Shown here: piece by piece, positions 10,028 to 18,540 of the stretch
How positions within the stretch are numbered: position 1 is the first letter of the stretch
Layout: every line of letters starts with the position of its first letter
NCBI RefSeq assembly: GCF_014652475.1
Contig: NZ_BMYW01000002.1
Span: 62,001-126,000 of the forward strand
From: Vogesella alkaliphila
Lineage (GTDB): Bacteria; Pseudomonadota; Gammaproteobacteria; Burkholderiales; Chromobacteriaceae
Direction: 5' to 3'
Length of the DNA: 64,000 bases
The notes under the pieces: generated by a model
What the model was told of the DNA's origin: nothing
The model's database searches: none
The model's input: the letters and a program-made list of their open reading frames with translations, nothing else
Position numbers and translations under genes: made by a program

Positions 10028-10966
10028 ATGAAACTCCAGCAGTTACGCTATCTGGTCGAAGTGGCCAAGCAGGGCCTGAACGTGTCCGAAGCGGCGGAAA
10101 AGCTGCACACCTCGCAGCCGGGCATCTCCAAGCAGATCCGCCTGCTGGAAGACGAGCTCGGCATCCAGGTGTTCATCCGCAACGGCAAGCGCGTGGTCGC
10201 GGTGTCGGAGCCGGGCAAGGAAGTGCTGCGCATCTCGGAGCGCATCCTGCGCGAGGCGCAGAACCTCAAGCGCGTCGGCGACGAATTCTCCAAGGAAGCC
10301 GAAGGCGCGCTCACCATCGCCACCACCCACACCCAGGCCCGCTACGCGCTGCCCAAGGTGATCGCCGAATTCGTGCAGCGCTACCCGAAGGTACGGCTGT
10401 CGATCAAACAGGGCAGCCCGACGCAGATCTGCGACATGGTGGTGTCCGGCGAGGCCGACCTCGCCATCGCCACCGAAGGCATCTCGCTGTACAAGGAACT
10501 GGCGATGCTGCCCTGCTACGAGTGGAACCGCAGCATCGTGGCACCGGACGGCCACCCGCTATTGGCGCTGCAGCGACCGCTGACGCTGGAAGACATCGTC
10601 GCCCATCCGATCATCACCTACGACTTCGCCTTTGCCGGCCGCTCCAAGATCAACCAGGCTTTCAGCAGCATCGGCAAGACGCCGAACGTGGTGCTGACCG
10701 CGATCGACACCGACGTGATCAAGACCTACGTCAAGCTCGGCCTCGGCATCGGCATCATCGCCAGCATGGCCTTCGAGGCCGAGCGCGACATCGGACTGCA
10801 GGCGCGCGATGCCAGCCACCTGTTCGACGCCTCGGTGACCAAGATCGGGCTGCGCAAGGACGCCTACCTGCGCGGCTACGCCTACACCTTCATCGAGCTG
10901 TTCGCGCCGCACCTGCACCGCAAGGAAGTGGACGCCGCGCTGCACCACGGCGATGACGAGGAATAA
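10028..10966 (+). CDS. cysB: LysR-type regulator CysB
   Basis: The 312-residue protein starts MKLQQLRYLVEVAKQGLNVS and has the LysR helix-turn-helix (SEAAEKLHTSQPGISKQIRL). It is followed by the CysB-specific effector domain with TTHTQARYALP and the KQGSPTQI segment that binds sulfate or N-acetylserine. CysB activates sulfate assimilation genes. Its position divergent from cysH-cysI fits direct control of that operon. The AAGGAG ribosome site 8 bp upstream supports the start. It ends in a hairpin terminator nested inside a pair of TTGGCCGCA motifs. Confidence 0.95.
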   Translation: MKLQQLRYLVEVAKQGLNVSEAAEKLHTSQPGISKQIRLLEDELGIQVFIRNGKRVVAVSEPGKEVLRISERILREAQNLKRVGDEFSKEAEGALTIATTHTQARYALPKVIAEFVQRYPKVRLSIKQGSPTQICDMVVSGEADLAIATEGISLYKELAMLPCYEWNRSIVAPDGHPLLALQRPLTLEDIVAHPIITYDFAFAGRSKINQAFSSIGKTPNVVLTAIDTDVIKTYVKLGLGIGIIASMAFEAERDIGLQARDASHLFDASVTKIGLRKDAYLRGYAYTFIELFAPHLHRKEVDAALHHGDDEE

Positions 10967-10970
10967 ACAC

Positions 10971-11032
10971 AAGGTTGGCCGCAAATAAAAAGCACCTGTC
11001 GCGACAGGTGCTTTTGCATTGTGGCCAACCTT
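10971..11032 (+). terminator. cysB terminator nested inside a motif pair
   Basis: The inner stem AGCACCTGTC/GACAGGTGCT (10987-11015) is followed by TTTT. It is flanked by AAGGTTGGCCGCAA (10971-10984) and TGTGGCCAACCTT (11020-11032), which can pair to extend the structure. The gene on the right (11046, minus strand) converges here, so the element probably serves both directions. Confidence 0.85.
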
Positions 11033-11045
11033 TGGCAAAATCCGC

Positions 11046-11477
11046 TCAGGCTGACACATCCAGCAATGATTTCGTCATGAAATACTTGCAGCCGGTGCTA
11101 GGGTACTGTGCTTGCGTCCACTGCATCTGGTAGCCGTTGCTCTCGTAAAACGGCCGCGCCTGAAAACCCAGCGTATCCAGCAGCACGAATTCACATCCCC
11201 GCTCGCACGCGGCCTCTTCCAGCTTCAGCAAGAGCTGCTGCCCCATCCGCTGCCCCCGCAATTCCGGCGACACCCATAGATTATCCAGCAGCAGCCACTT
11301 GCCAAAAGTACGCCCGGCTGCACCGGCGAGTAATGCCCCCGCTTCGTCCTTGACACTCACAGCCAGCGGAAAGCGTTGTTTCACTTCCCAGTGTTCAGCA
11401 TTGAACTCGTCGATCTTTTGCTCCAGCAGATCAAGCAAATCCGTATCCGGCTGCTGTTCAACGATCAATTCGTACAT
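11046..11477 (-). CDS. GNAT-family N-acetyltransferase
   Basis: The 143-residue protein from ATG 11477 (MYELIVEQQPDTDLLDLLEQ) has the GNAT core: LLLDNLWVSPELRGQRMGQQL is the acetyl-CoA-binding beta4-alpha3 region with the RGxxxG-type loop, and FYESNGYQMQW is the C-terminal signature. The substrate is unknown. It is read in the same direction as the aminotransferase gene 27 nt upstream and probably shares its transcript. The frame stays open upstream across the aminotransferase gene, but that part is only its alternate frame. Confidence 0.85.
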   Translation of the reverse strand: MYELIVEQQPDTDLLDLLEQKIDEFNAEHWEVKQRFPLAVSVKDEAGALLAGAAGRTFGKWLLLDNLWVSPELRGQRMGQQLLLKLEEAACERGCEFVLLDTLGFQARPFYESNGYQMQWTQAQYPSTGCKYFMTKSLLDVSA

Positions 11478-11503
11478 AACTCGCTCTTCCGCCGTGCGAT
11501 GGT

Positions 11504-12655
11504 TTACTGCGTGTCGCGGATCAGCTTGGCGAGACGGGCGACACCTTCCTCGATGCGCGCCGGCGTGGCGTGGCTGAAGTTCAGGCGCAGGCGGCCGATG
11601 CCGTCGGCCTGGTTGGCGTAGAACGGCTCGCCGGGCATGAACGCCACGTTGTGCTCGCCCAGCGCCACCTTCAGCAGCTCGCGGGTGTCGCGCGTGGTTT
11701 TCAGCTTCAGCCAGAAGAACAGGCCGCCCTGCGGCACCTGCCAGTCGGCGAGATCGGCAAAGTGCTTCTCCAGCGCGGCCTGCATCGCGTCGCGGCCAAC
11801 CTTGTACTTGGCCTGCAGCCCGGCCAGATGCGCGGGGTAGTTGCCGCTCTTCAGCCATTCGCTGATGAACCACTGGCCCAGACGATTGGAGTGCAGGTCC
11901 ACCGCCTGCTTCAGCTTCAGCAGGTAGGGCATCAGGTCCGGCGAGGCGATCAGGTAGCCGATGCGCAGGCCCGGTGCCAGCGTCTTGGAGAAGGAGCCGC
12001 AGTAGATCCACGACGCCGACTTCAGGTGGGTGACCAGCGGGGCCGGCGCGTCGCCGTCGTAGGACAGCGCGCGGTACGGGTCGTCCTCGATCAGCACGGT
12101 GCCGGCGGCGTCGATGACCTCGGCCAGCGCCTTGCGCGTGTCCGGTGTGTAACAGGCGCCGGACGGGTTCTGGAAGGTCGGGATCAGGTAGGCAAGGCGG
12201 GCCTTGCTGCTGTCCAGTGCCGCGGCCAGCGTGGCCGCCGGCAGCTGGCCGTCGACCTGCTGCACGGTGGTGATGTCGGCACCGAACAGCTTGAATACCT
12301 GCAGCGCCGCGAGATAGGTCGGGCCTTCGGTGATGATCGGTGTGCCCGGATCGATGAACAGCTTGGCGGCCAGGTCCAGCGCCTGCTGCGAGCCGGACAG
12401 CACCAGCACCTGCGACGGGTCGCACTGCAGGCCGATGCGGCCAACTTCACGTGCGATCTGCTCGCGCAGCTCCGGTTCGCCCTCGCTGGTGCCGTACTGC
12501 GCCAGGGCTGGCGGTACGCCCTTGAAATCCAGTGCCGGCAGGCAATCGGCGGCCGGCAGGCCACCGGCAAACGAGATCACTTCCGGACGTTGTGCCGCGG
12601 CCAGGATCTCGCGGATCAGGGAACCGGACAGGCGTTCGACGCGCTCTGAAAACAT
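11504..12655 (-). CDS. PLP-dependent aminotransferase, MocR/LysN-like class I fold
   Basis: The 383-residue protein starts MFSERVERLSGSLIREILAA and has ISFAGGLP near the start, typical of 2-aminoadipate/multisubstrate aminotransferases. The active-site lysine lies in GSFSKTLAPGLRIGYL, and the PLP phosphate site and YGTSEGEPELRE segment are present. Substrate is uncertain: branched-chain, aromatic or aminoadipate are all possible. There is no DNA-binding extension, so it is not a MocR regulator. It is divergent from a MarR gene with a clear dyad operator between them, so it is the likely regulated target. Confidence 0.88.
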   Translation of the reverse strand: MFSERVERLSGSLIREILAAAQRPEVISFAGGLPAADCLPALDFKGVPPALAQYGTSEGEPELREQIAREVGRIGLQCDPSQVLVLSGSQQALDLAAKLFIDPGTPIITEGPTYLAALQVFKLFGADITTVQQVDGQLPAATLAAALDSSKARLAYLIPTFQNPSGACYTPDTRKALAEVIDAAGTVLIEDDPYRALSYDGDAPAPLVTHLKSASWIYCGSFSKTLAPGLRIGYLIASPDLMPYLLKLKQAVDLHSNRLGQWFISEWLKSGNYPAHLAGLQAKYKVGRDAMQAALEKHFADLADWQVPQGGLFFWLKLKTTRDTRELLKVALGEHNVAFMPGEPFYANQADGIGRLRLNFSHATPARIEEGVARLAKLIRDTQ

Positions 12656-12687
12656 GGTACTCTCCTCTGGAAGACAGGTTTTTATTA

Positions 12688-12702
12688 GTCAAATTGTTTG
12701 AC
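12688..12702. promoter_or_regulatory. Dyad operator between aminotransferase and marR-like genes
   Basis: GTCAAATTGTTTGAC has perfect 6-bp arms and a 3-bp spacer, centred in the 61-bp divergent gap. A MarR protein encoded alongside would be expected to bind such a site; that pairing is inference. Confidence 0.6.
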
Positions 12703-12716
12703 CAACTTAACGCTTA

Positions 12717-13190
12717 ATGACCTTTACGTCAACCATGATTTCCTTGCCAGATTCCTTTGTTTTGCGCGACGCCATGAAGGCGTTTTTTCATGCCTACCAG
12801 GCCTTTACCGACAAGCCGGACGAAATGCTGGCGCGGCGCGGCCTGGCGCGGGTGCATCACCGCATCCTGTTCTTCGTGGCACTGTATCCCGCGCTGTCGA
12901 TCAAGGACCTGCTGGCCTGTCTCGACGTCACCAAACAGGCGATCAACATCCCGCTGCGGCAGCTGATCGAGATGGGGCTGATCGCCACCGACACCGCCAG
13001 CCACGACAAGCGGGTGAAGGAGCTGCGCCTGACCGAGGAAGGCCGCAAGCTGGAAGAGGCGCTGCACCGCGAACAGGCGCGCCTGCTGATGCAGGCATTC
13101 GCCGAGGCCGGCCAGGACGCCACCGAAGGCTGGCTCAAGGTCAACCAGGCGATGAGCCTGCTCAGCAAGTCCGACATCCCGCGCAGCTGA
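12717..13190 (+). CDS. MarR-family transcriptional regulator
   Basis: The protein of up to 157 residues has a winged helix typical of MarR: SIKDLLACLDVTKQAINIPL (recognition helix) followed by the wing TDTASHDKRVKELRLTEEG. Starts at 12717 or at the ATG at 12735 (MISLPDSF) are both possible. MarR proteins are usually repressors released by small molecules. Divergent placement and the dyad at 12688 suggest control of itself and the aminotransferase gene. Confidence 0.88.
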   Translation: MTFTSTMISLPDSFVLRDAMKAFFHAYQAFTDKPDEMLARRGLARVHHRILFFVALYPALSIKDLLACLDVTKQAINIPLRQLIEMGLIATDTASHDKRVKELRLTEEGRKLEEALHREQARLLMQAFAEAGQDATEGWLKVNQAMSLLSKSDIPRS

Positions 13191-13195
13191 CATGC

Positions 13196-13220
13196 GCTGC
13201 GGCCAACGTTGGCCGCAAGC
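13196..13220. repeat. Back-to-back TTGGCCGCA motif pair
   Basis: TGCGGCCAACGTTGGCCGCA forms a 20-bp perfect palindrome just after the marR-like stop codon and before the convergent greB end. It may double as a weak terminator. Confidence 0.8.
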
Positions 13221-13236
13221 GCCCCCTCCCCGCCCC

Positions 13237-13794
<558 letters not shown>

Positions 13795-13811
13795 GTATAC
13801 ATCCCGGAATG

Positions 13812-13843
13812 AAAAAACGCCCCCGGCCGGAGCAGGAGGCGTT
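13812..13843 (-). terminator. Terminator between rluB and greB
   Basis: Arms AACGCC and GGCGTT (13816-13843) sit either side of a G/C-rich loop. On the minus strand the stem is followed by six T. It lies immediately after the rluB stop codon. Confidence 0.75.
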
Positions 13844-13860
13844 GCTGGCCGGCAGCAGGC

Positions 13861-15270
13861 TTACTTGGCGTCGCCGCCGCGTACCTTGATCTGGCCGGTG
13901 GCGGTCAGCCCGGCCCACTTCATCACCGCGGCCACTTCGGCCTCGTTCAGCTCGTAATACTGACCGCGCTTGAGGCGCGGTGGCAAGCCGATATTGCCGA
14001 AACGGACGCGGATCAGGCGGCTGACGGTGATGCCGAAGTGCTCGAACATGCGGCGCACTTCGCGGTTGCGGCCTTCGCGGATCACCACCTTGTACCAGCG
14101 GTTGGCGCCCTCGTCGGCGCCGCCCTGCTCGCTGATGCGCTGGAAGTGGGCGGTGCCGTCTTCCAGTTCGATGCCGGAAGTCATTTCCTTCATCTGCTCG
14201 CGGGTCAGCTCGCCCAGCACACGCACCGCGTACTCGCGGTCGAACTCGAAGCTCGGGTGCATCATGCGGTTGGCCAGTTCGCCGCTGGTGGTCACCAGCA
14301 GCAGGCCGGAGGTGTTGACGTCGAGACGGCCAATCGCCACCCAGCGGCTGGACTTGGCCTGCGGCAGGCGGTCGAACACGGTGATGCGGCCGCCCGGGTC
14401 GTCACGCGACACGATCTCGCCTTCCTGCTTGTGGTACATGATCACGCGCGGCAGGCGGTCGGCCCACTTCAGCTTGATCGGGTTGCCCTTGGCGGTCACG
14501 CGGTCCTGCGGGCCGACCTTGTCGCCCAGCTCCGCCTTCTTGCCGTTGACGGTGATGAAGCCGGCCTCGATCCACTCTTCCATCTCGCGACGGGAGCCGA
14601 CGCCGGAGGCGGCCAGCGCCTTCTGCAGGCGTACCGGCTCGATATTGCTGTAGTCGACGCGGGTTTCGCGCAGACGGGCGGAGCGCTCGGCGATCTCCTG
14701 CTTCGGCGCGCGCAGCGCCAGTTTCTTGGCACGCGGCACCTTCGCCGCCGGCGCCTCGCGGCGCGCCTTGCCGAACTCGTTGCTGCCGCGGCCGTCCGGC
14801 GACGGCGCGCCGCCCGGAACCGCGAAATTCTTGTTGCCGAACTGGCGCTCGTGCTTGAACGCGGCCTCGCCACGGCCGGCAGTGCGGCGGTCGTCCTGGT
14901 GGAAGGCCTGGCCATCGCGGCGGGTGGCCGGACGGGTATCCGGGTCCAGCGGCTTGCCGTCACGGCGGCTGGTGGCGGGTGCGCGGCGGCTATCGGGCGC
15001 GGTCGCGTCGCGGCGGCTCTGCGCGGCCGGGGCCACGGTGCGGGCATCGGCGGGATAGGTGCTGCCGTCACGGCGGGTTTTCAGCACGGTTTTCGGCTGC
15101 GGCTTGCCGCTTGGCGCCGCGGCAGGTGCCGGACGCGCGTTGAAGCTGGCCGGCGCCTTCGGTTGCAGCGGTTTGCCGCCGAAGGCCGGGTTGCGGGATT
15201 GGCCGGATTCCTGGCCACGGACGCGGGCGACGGGTTGGCGCGCGTGATTGCGTTGTCCTTTAGACATCAT
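13861..15270 (-). CDS. rluB: 23S rRNA pseudouridine-2605 synthase with long N-terminal tail
   Basis: The 469-residue protein has an S4 RNA-binding domain (about residues 210-270, [20 protein letters not shown]) and an RsuA/RluB-type catalytic domain with [12 protein letters not shown], where the aspartate is catalytic. The first roughly 200 residues are low-complexity and basic, with repeated RRDG-type units. This tail is longer than in E. coli RluB (about 290 residues in total) and is probably disordered and RNA-contacting. The start codon overlaps the scpB stop as ATGA. The scpB-rluB pairing is widespread in proteobacteria. Confidence 0.93.
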   Translation of the reverse strand: MMSKGQRNHARQPVARVRGQESGQSRNPAFGGKPLQPKAPASFNARPAPAAAPSGKPQPKTVLKTRRDGSTYPADARTVAPAAQSRRDATAPDSRRAPATSRRDGKPLDPDTRPATRRDGQAFHQDDRRTAGRGEAAFKHERQFGNKNFAVPGGAPSPDGRGSNEFGKARREAPAAKVPRAKKLALRAPKQEIAERSARLRETRVDYSNIEPVRLQKALAASGVGSRREMEEWIEAGFITVNGKKAELGDKVGPQDRVTAKGNPIKLKWADRLPRVIMYHKQEGEIVSRDDPGGRITVFDRLPQAKSSRWVAIGRLDVNTSGLLLVTTSGELANRMMHPSFEFDREYAVRVLGELTREQMKEMTSGIELEDGTAHFQRISEQGGADEGANRWYKVVIREGRNREVRRMFEHFGITVSRLIRVRFGNIGLPPRLKRGQYYELNEAEVAAVMKWAGLTATGQIKVRGGDAK

Positions 15271-15890
15271 GATTCCTGTTCAGTATTTTGGGGCGCCTCA
15301 TCAGCGAGGGGCACTTCACCGTCCTCATCCACGTTGGCCGCAAGCTGCTCCGGCAACACCAGCGTGCCCAGCTCCGCCAGCGGCGGCAGGTCACGCAGGG
15401 TGTTGAAACCCAGATCATCGAGAAACTTGTGGGTGCTGGCGTACAGCCCGGGACGGCCGGGCACGTCCTTATGCCCGATCACTTCGATCCAGCCCCGCTC
15501 CAGCAGGGTCTGCATCACACTGGTGGACACCGACACACCGCGGATGGATTCGATATCCCCGCGGGTAACCGGCTGTTTATAGGCAATGATGGCCAGTGTT
15601 TCCATCACGGCACGCGAATAACGCGGCGGTTTTTCCGGCGTCAGTCGCGCAAGGTAGGGCGTGAACTCGGCGCGCGCCCGAAAGCGCCAGCCGGAGGCGA
15701 GCTTGACCAGCTCCACGCCCCTGCCCTTCCAGTTCTGCCGGATCTCGTCGAGGATGTCATTGATCAGCGCCGCCTTCACGTCTTCGGTGAACAGCTTTTT
15801 CAGCTGGCCGACGGTGAGCGGCTCCTGCGCCGTCAACAGCGCGGTTTCCAGCACGATCTTGAGGTAATTAAGGTCGGTAATGGTCGACAT
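15267..15890 (-). CDS. scpB: Segregation and condensation protein B
   Basis: The 207-residue protein has two winged-helix domains. The conserved [35 protein letters not shown] and [20 protein letters not shown] segments are diagnostic. ScpB pairs with ScpA to form the kleisin complex of SMC condensin. The partner scpA lies 1.7 kb further along on the same strand, separated by a ynfA-like gene and an inserted cassette, so the two may once have been closer. One TTGGCCGCA motif copy (15332-15345) lies in the coding sequence. Confidence 0.95.
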   Translation of the reverse strand: MSTITDLNYLKIVLETALLTAQEPLTVGQLKKLFTEDVKAALINDILDEIRQNWKGRGVELVKLASGWRFRARAEFTPYLARLTPEKPPRYSRAVMETLAIIAYKQPVTRGDIESIRGVSVSTSVMQTLLERGWIEVIGHKDVPGRPGLYASTHKFLDDLGFNTLRDLPPLAELGTLVLPEQLAANVDEDGEVPLADEAPQNTEQES

Positions 15891-15967
15891 GACAGCCCCG
15901 GAACAACGGGCACAACAGAACGGAAGGTGCGGATTTTACACGATTTTTTGCCAAACCGCGCATTTAT

Positions 15968-16288
15968 TCACGAGCGCGGCGCCAGCACGATCACCGCCAT
16001 ACCGGCCAGGCACAGCCCGACCCCGGCCACATCCCACAACGTTGGCCACACGCCATCCACCGCCCACAGCCACACCAGCGCCACGCTGACATAAACCCCG
16101 CCGTACGCGGCATAGATGCGCCCCGACGCGTCCGGATGCAGCGTCAGCAGCCAGGCGAACAGCGCGAGACTCATCGCCGCCGGCAGCAGCAACCACGGCG
16201 AACCGCCCTTTTTCAGCCACAGCCACGGCAGATAGCAGCCGACGATCTCGGCCAATGCCGTCAGCACGAACAAGCCGAGAGTGTGCAT
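15968..16288 (-). CDS. YnfA-family (UPF0060) small membrane protein
   Basis: The 106-residue protein has four predicted transmembrane helices. The family pattern [20 protein letters not shown] opens it, and [20 protein letters not shown] follows. Members resemble small multidrug resistance transporters and sit in the inner membrane; the substrate is unsettled. It lies 77 bp from scpB and shows no clear promoter of its own. Confidence 0.9.
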   Translation of the reverse strand: MHTLGLFVLTALAEIVGCYLPWLWLKKGGSPWLLLPAAMSLALFAWLLTLHPDASGRIYAAYGGVYVSVALVWLWAVDGVWPTLWDVAGVGLCLAGMAVIVLAPRS

Positions 16289-16662
16289 GGGGTGTCCTTT
16301 ACTGGTGTCTTGTTGATTGCGGGAGCGATGGCAAGCCGTTGCTACGGCCGGTATGGCGCTGTGCTTGCGGCCAACCTTGTTTGCCTACGACGTCGCTTGC
16401 GATGGGGCGGCATGATGCCACAGCGTATGGGGTGGCGTATCGGGACGACTCGAACGCCCAAAGGTTGGCCGCAAGGCTTGATGGCAGACAAACCGGCAAG
16501 CCAGAACAATTTGCCCGAATGAAATTTGCCATTATCATGAACAGCTAATTATTCATGCAGGTGGCTTGCCACTGAACAGACGCCTCATTATCACGAGCCC
16601 TTGCTGAGAGACTAAGCCGCACGGCCTTGATAAGGCAGAATACTCCACATGACAAAGTGCCG
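16289..16662. other. Gene-poor stretch with two facing TTGGCCGCA motifs
   Basis: No credible ORF is present in these roughly 370 bases. CTTGCGGCCAACCTT (16364-16378) and AAGGTTGGCCGCAAG (16461-16475) face each other 82 bp apart. To the right of about 16500 the sequence becomes visibly AT-richer and contains small hairpins (GTGGC-TT-GCCAC near 16562; GGCCTTGATAAGGC near 16623). It may include remains of earlier inserted DNA. Confidence 0.55.
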
Positions 16663-16686
16663 TTAGGCACACCATCCAATACGTTA

Positions 16687-16705
16687 TACACACTGGGTAT
16701 GTGTA
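16687..16705. promoter_or_regulatory. Dyad upstream of cassette gene
   Basis: TACACA and TGTGTA arms flank a 7-bp spacer about 40 bp before the start codon. It could be an operator or a promoter-associated hairpin; no regulator is known. Confidence 0.35.
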
Positions 16706-16743
16706 CCTTTCACGTTTGAACTCCGCACAACAGGTAGTGATTT

Positions 16744-17559
16744 ATGACAACAAACCAAAGCGTCCAGCTATTCGTTCGTCTGGTTCAAGAAAAAGATTCA
16801 GAGCTGAAGGCGGCTGCAAACACTCTGCTTCGTGATCTTGCCGGTGATGATCCAGCGACGAAAAAATCATCAGCCGAAAAAGCTTTGCGAGTTGCAACCG
16901 ATCTGCGCACCATTCTTTCGCGATCCGATGTTCCAGGATGGCTCAACGACACGATTAACTACATTTCCCAATTCACTGCCGGAAATTGGAGAGCGAAGGA
17001 CTTTATCACCAACTTTGTGAATATTAAGGCTCAGCTTGATCTCCATCGCTGGCAGTTTGACCACGTAGCTGAGGCAGCATTTGATTTTGACTCGATCTTC
17101 GAACACTACAAAAAAGGTAGCCGCCTCCCCGAGCTGTTCGACGAAATTATCCGACTTCTAGAAGAGATTGAAGCTAGTGGTGAGGTCGACAGTGTCAGTA
17201 TGCTTAGGGCACTTGCGAAAGTAATTGCCACTATTCGGAAGTGCAAGGACGGCTCATACTTTTCGCTTAACAGTGCGTGGGAGTTTCTGCTGAGTTTCCT
17301 GAACAACTATATGTGGGGCGAACTCTCAAAGCTCCCTGTACTAGGCACTGCTCTAGAAGCGCTTAGTAAAACTATCAAGGAAGCTGACGAAGAAATGTTC
17401 AAGGTGCATAAAGCAGTCCAAGACGAAATGGTGCGGACTGTCACTGCGGAGGTAAAAGCTCTTTCGAACAAATCAGCCTTCCCATTTGTGGAATACAACC
17501 GCAGTGGTCATTTGCTTCCTACCTCAAACCCTCGCCAACTTCCCGATCTCACCGTATAG
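16744..17559 (+). CDS. Cassette-encoded hypothetical protein
   Basis: I do not recognise this 271-residue protein (MTTNQSVQLFVRLVQEKDSE). It appears almost wholly helical, rich in charged residues, with no signal peptide or clear membrane segment. A moderately hydrophobic stretch, FLLSFLNNYMWGELSKLPVL, occurs around residues 185-205, and the C-terminus is proline-rich. Codon use is visibly richer in A/T than in neighbouring genes. A GGTAG-type ribosome site lies 6 bp upstream. The stop codon abuts the attC-like site, as in integron cassettes. Such cassettes often carry toxin-antitoxin, resistance or phage-defence functions, but nothing here shows which. Confidence 0.75.
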   Translation: MTTNQSVQLFVRLVQEKDSELKAAANTLLRDLAGDDPATKKSSAEKALRVATDLRTILSRSDVPGWLNDTINYISQFTAGNWRAKDFITNFVNIKAQLDLHRWQFDHVAEAAFDFDSIFEHYKKGSRLPELFDEIIRLLEEIEASGEVDSVSMLRALAKVIATIRKCKDGSYFSLNSAWEFLLSFLNNYMWGELSKLPVLGTALEALSKTIKEADEEMFKVHKAVQDEMVRTVTAEVKALSNKSAFPFVEYNRSGHLLPTSNPRQLPDLTV

Positions 17560-17625
17560 CAATAACCTTTCGTTCAAGGCGACCTGCGCAAAAAACAGCG
17601 CAGGCGCCTCAACTCCACGTTAGCT
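17559..17625 (+). other. attC-like recombination site
   Basis: The layout is R''-like GCAATAAC, then TTCGTTCAAG, then inner arms GGCGACCTGCGC and GCGCAGGCGCC, then TCAACTCCACG and the core GTTAGCT (17619-17625). Both inner arms pair over 11 bases with one unpaired A on the left arm, like the extrahelical bases of true attC sites. The outer boxes closely resemble the aadA1-type attC pattern (TAAC..TTCGTTCAAG and AACTC..CGTTAG). The site is about 65 bp long, within the normal range. Confidence 0.8.
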
Positions 17626-17634
17626 ATCCTCCCC

Positions 17635-18459
17635 CTACACAACCGCCAAGCGCACATAGATAGGCTGGTACGGTTCGTCCTGGCTGACCCTGACCATGCC
17701 CTCCTTCACCAGCTCCAGCACCGCGATGAAGTTGACCACCAGGTGGGCGACGCCCTTGCCGATGTCGAACAGCTCCTCGAAGGCCACATAGTCGCGACCG
17801 TCGAGGTAGCGCACGATCCAGCTCATCTGCTCGCGCACCGACAGCTCGTCCTGCTTCACCTTGTGGTGGCGGTTGTGCTTGGCGCGCGACAGGATGGACA
17901 GCCACGCCTGGCGCAGGTCCAGTGCGCTGACTTCCGGCAGCCGCTGTTCGGCGGACTGCTCCACCAGCACCGCCAGCCAGGCGAAGTCGCGGTCGGCCTG
18001 CGGCAGCTTGTCCAGCGCCAGTGCCGCCAGCTTCATCTGTTCGTACTCCAGCAGCCGGCGCACCAGCTCGGCACGCGGGTCGTCCGGGTCGTCCTCGCCT
18101 TCCACCGGCGGCCGCGGCAGCAGCAGCCGCGACTTGATCTCGATCAGCAGCGCCGCCATCAGCAGGTATTCCGCCGCCAGCTCGAACTGGCCGGCCTTCA
18201 TCACCTCGACATAGCTCATGTACTGCGCGGTGACCTCGGCCAGCGGGATGTTGAGCACGTCGAGGTTCTGCTTGCGGATCAGGTACAGCAGCAGGTCGAG
18301 CGGGCCTTCGAAGCTGTCCAGGATCACCTGCAGCGCGTCGGGCGGGATGAACAGGTCCTGCGGGATTTCCAGTACCGGCTGGCCGAACACGTGCGCGATC
18401 GGCAGCGCCGGCGGCAGTTCGGGCGCGGTGAGCTGGAAGTCGGCAAGCGGTTCGGTCAT
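17635..18459 (-). CDS. scpA: Segregation and condensation protein A
   Basis: The 274-residue kleisin includes the signature DSFEGPLDLLLYLIRKQNLD near residues 48-67 and EYLLMAALLIEIKSRLLLPR, the helices that bind the SMC neck and ScpB. It bridges the SMC heads in chromosome segregation. The start at 18459 gives a longer N-terminus than in many ScpA proteins. The cassette core site lies 10-17 bp beyond its stop codon, so the insertion spared the gene. Confidence 0.95.
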   Translation of the reverse strand: MTEPLADFQLTAPELPPALPIAHVFGQPVLEIPQDLFIPPDALQVILDSFEGPLDLLLYLIRKQNLDVLNIPLAEVTAQYMSYVEVMKAGQFELAAEYLLMAALLIEIKSRLLLPRPPVEGEDDPDDPRAELVRRLLEYEQMKLAALALDKLPQADRDFAWLAVLVEQSAEQRLPEVSALDLRQAWLSILSRAKHNRHHKVKQDELSVREQMSWIVRYLDGRDYVAFEELFDIGKGVAHLVVNFIAVLELVKEGMVRVSQDEPYQPIYVRLAVV

Positions 18460-18522
18460 GGTCGGGGGAAGCGGGTGGGCGGCAAGGGGGGCATTGTACG
18501 GCCAGCGGTGCGAGAGCGGAAC

Positions 18523-18536
18523 AAGGTTGGCCGCAA
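18523..18536. repeat. Single AAGGTTGGCCGCAA motif
   Basis: One complete copy lies just beyond the end of the acetyltransferase gene and upstream of scpA, unpaired with any nearby inverted copy. Confidence 0.75.
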
Positions 18537-18540
18537 CGGT

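Larger units (their letters stand above)
16662..17619 (+). mobile_element. Solitary integron-type gene cassette
   Basis: One AT-richer ORF is followed directly by an attC-like site ending CACG|TTAGC (17619). A core-like GTTAGGC at 16662-16668 marks a plausible left junction, so removing the piece would rejoin GTGCCG to TTAGCTATCC 17 bp beyond the scpA stop. There is no integrase gene and no second attC in the window. The arrangement fits a single cassette inserted at a secondary site or a remnant of an array. The left boundary is less certain than the right. Confidence 0.65.

Noticed and set aside
11478-12425. N-terminal extension of the GNAT gene at 11046-11477
   Set aside because: The upstream open frame is only the alternate frame of the aminotransferase gene; GNAT homology begins at the ATG at 11477.
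16543-16668. A second attC at the left end of the cassette
   Set aside because: AGCTAAT and GTTAGGC could be outer boxes, but the inner sequence does not form the required long imperfect stem. Only the core GTTAGGC is kept as a possible junction.
16662-16668. attI site of a complete integron
   Set aside because: ACAAAGTGCCGTTAGGC is faintly attI-like, but no integrase gene lies on either side.
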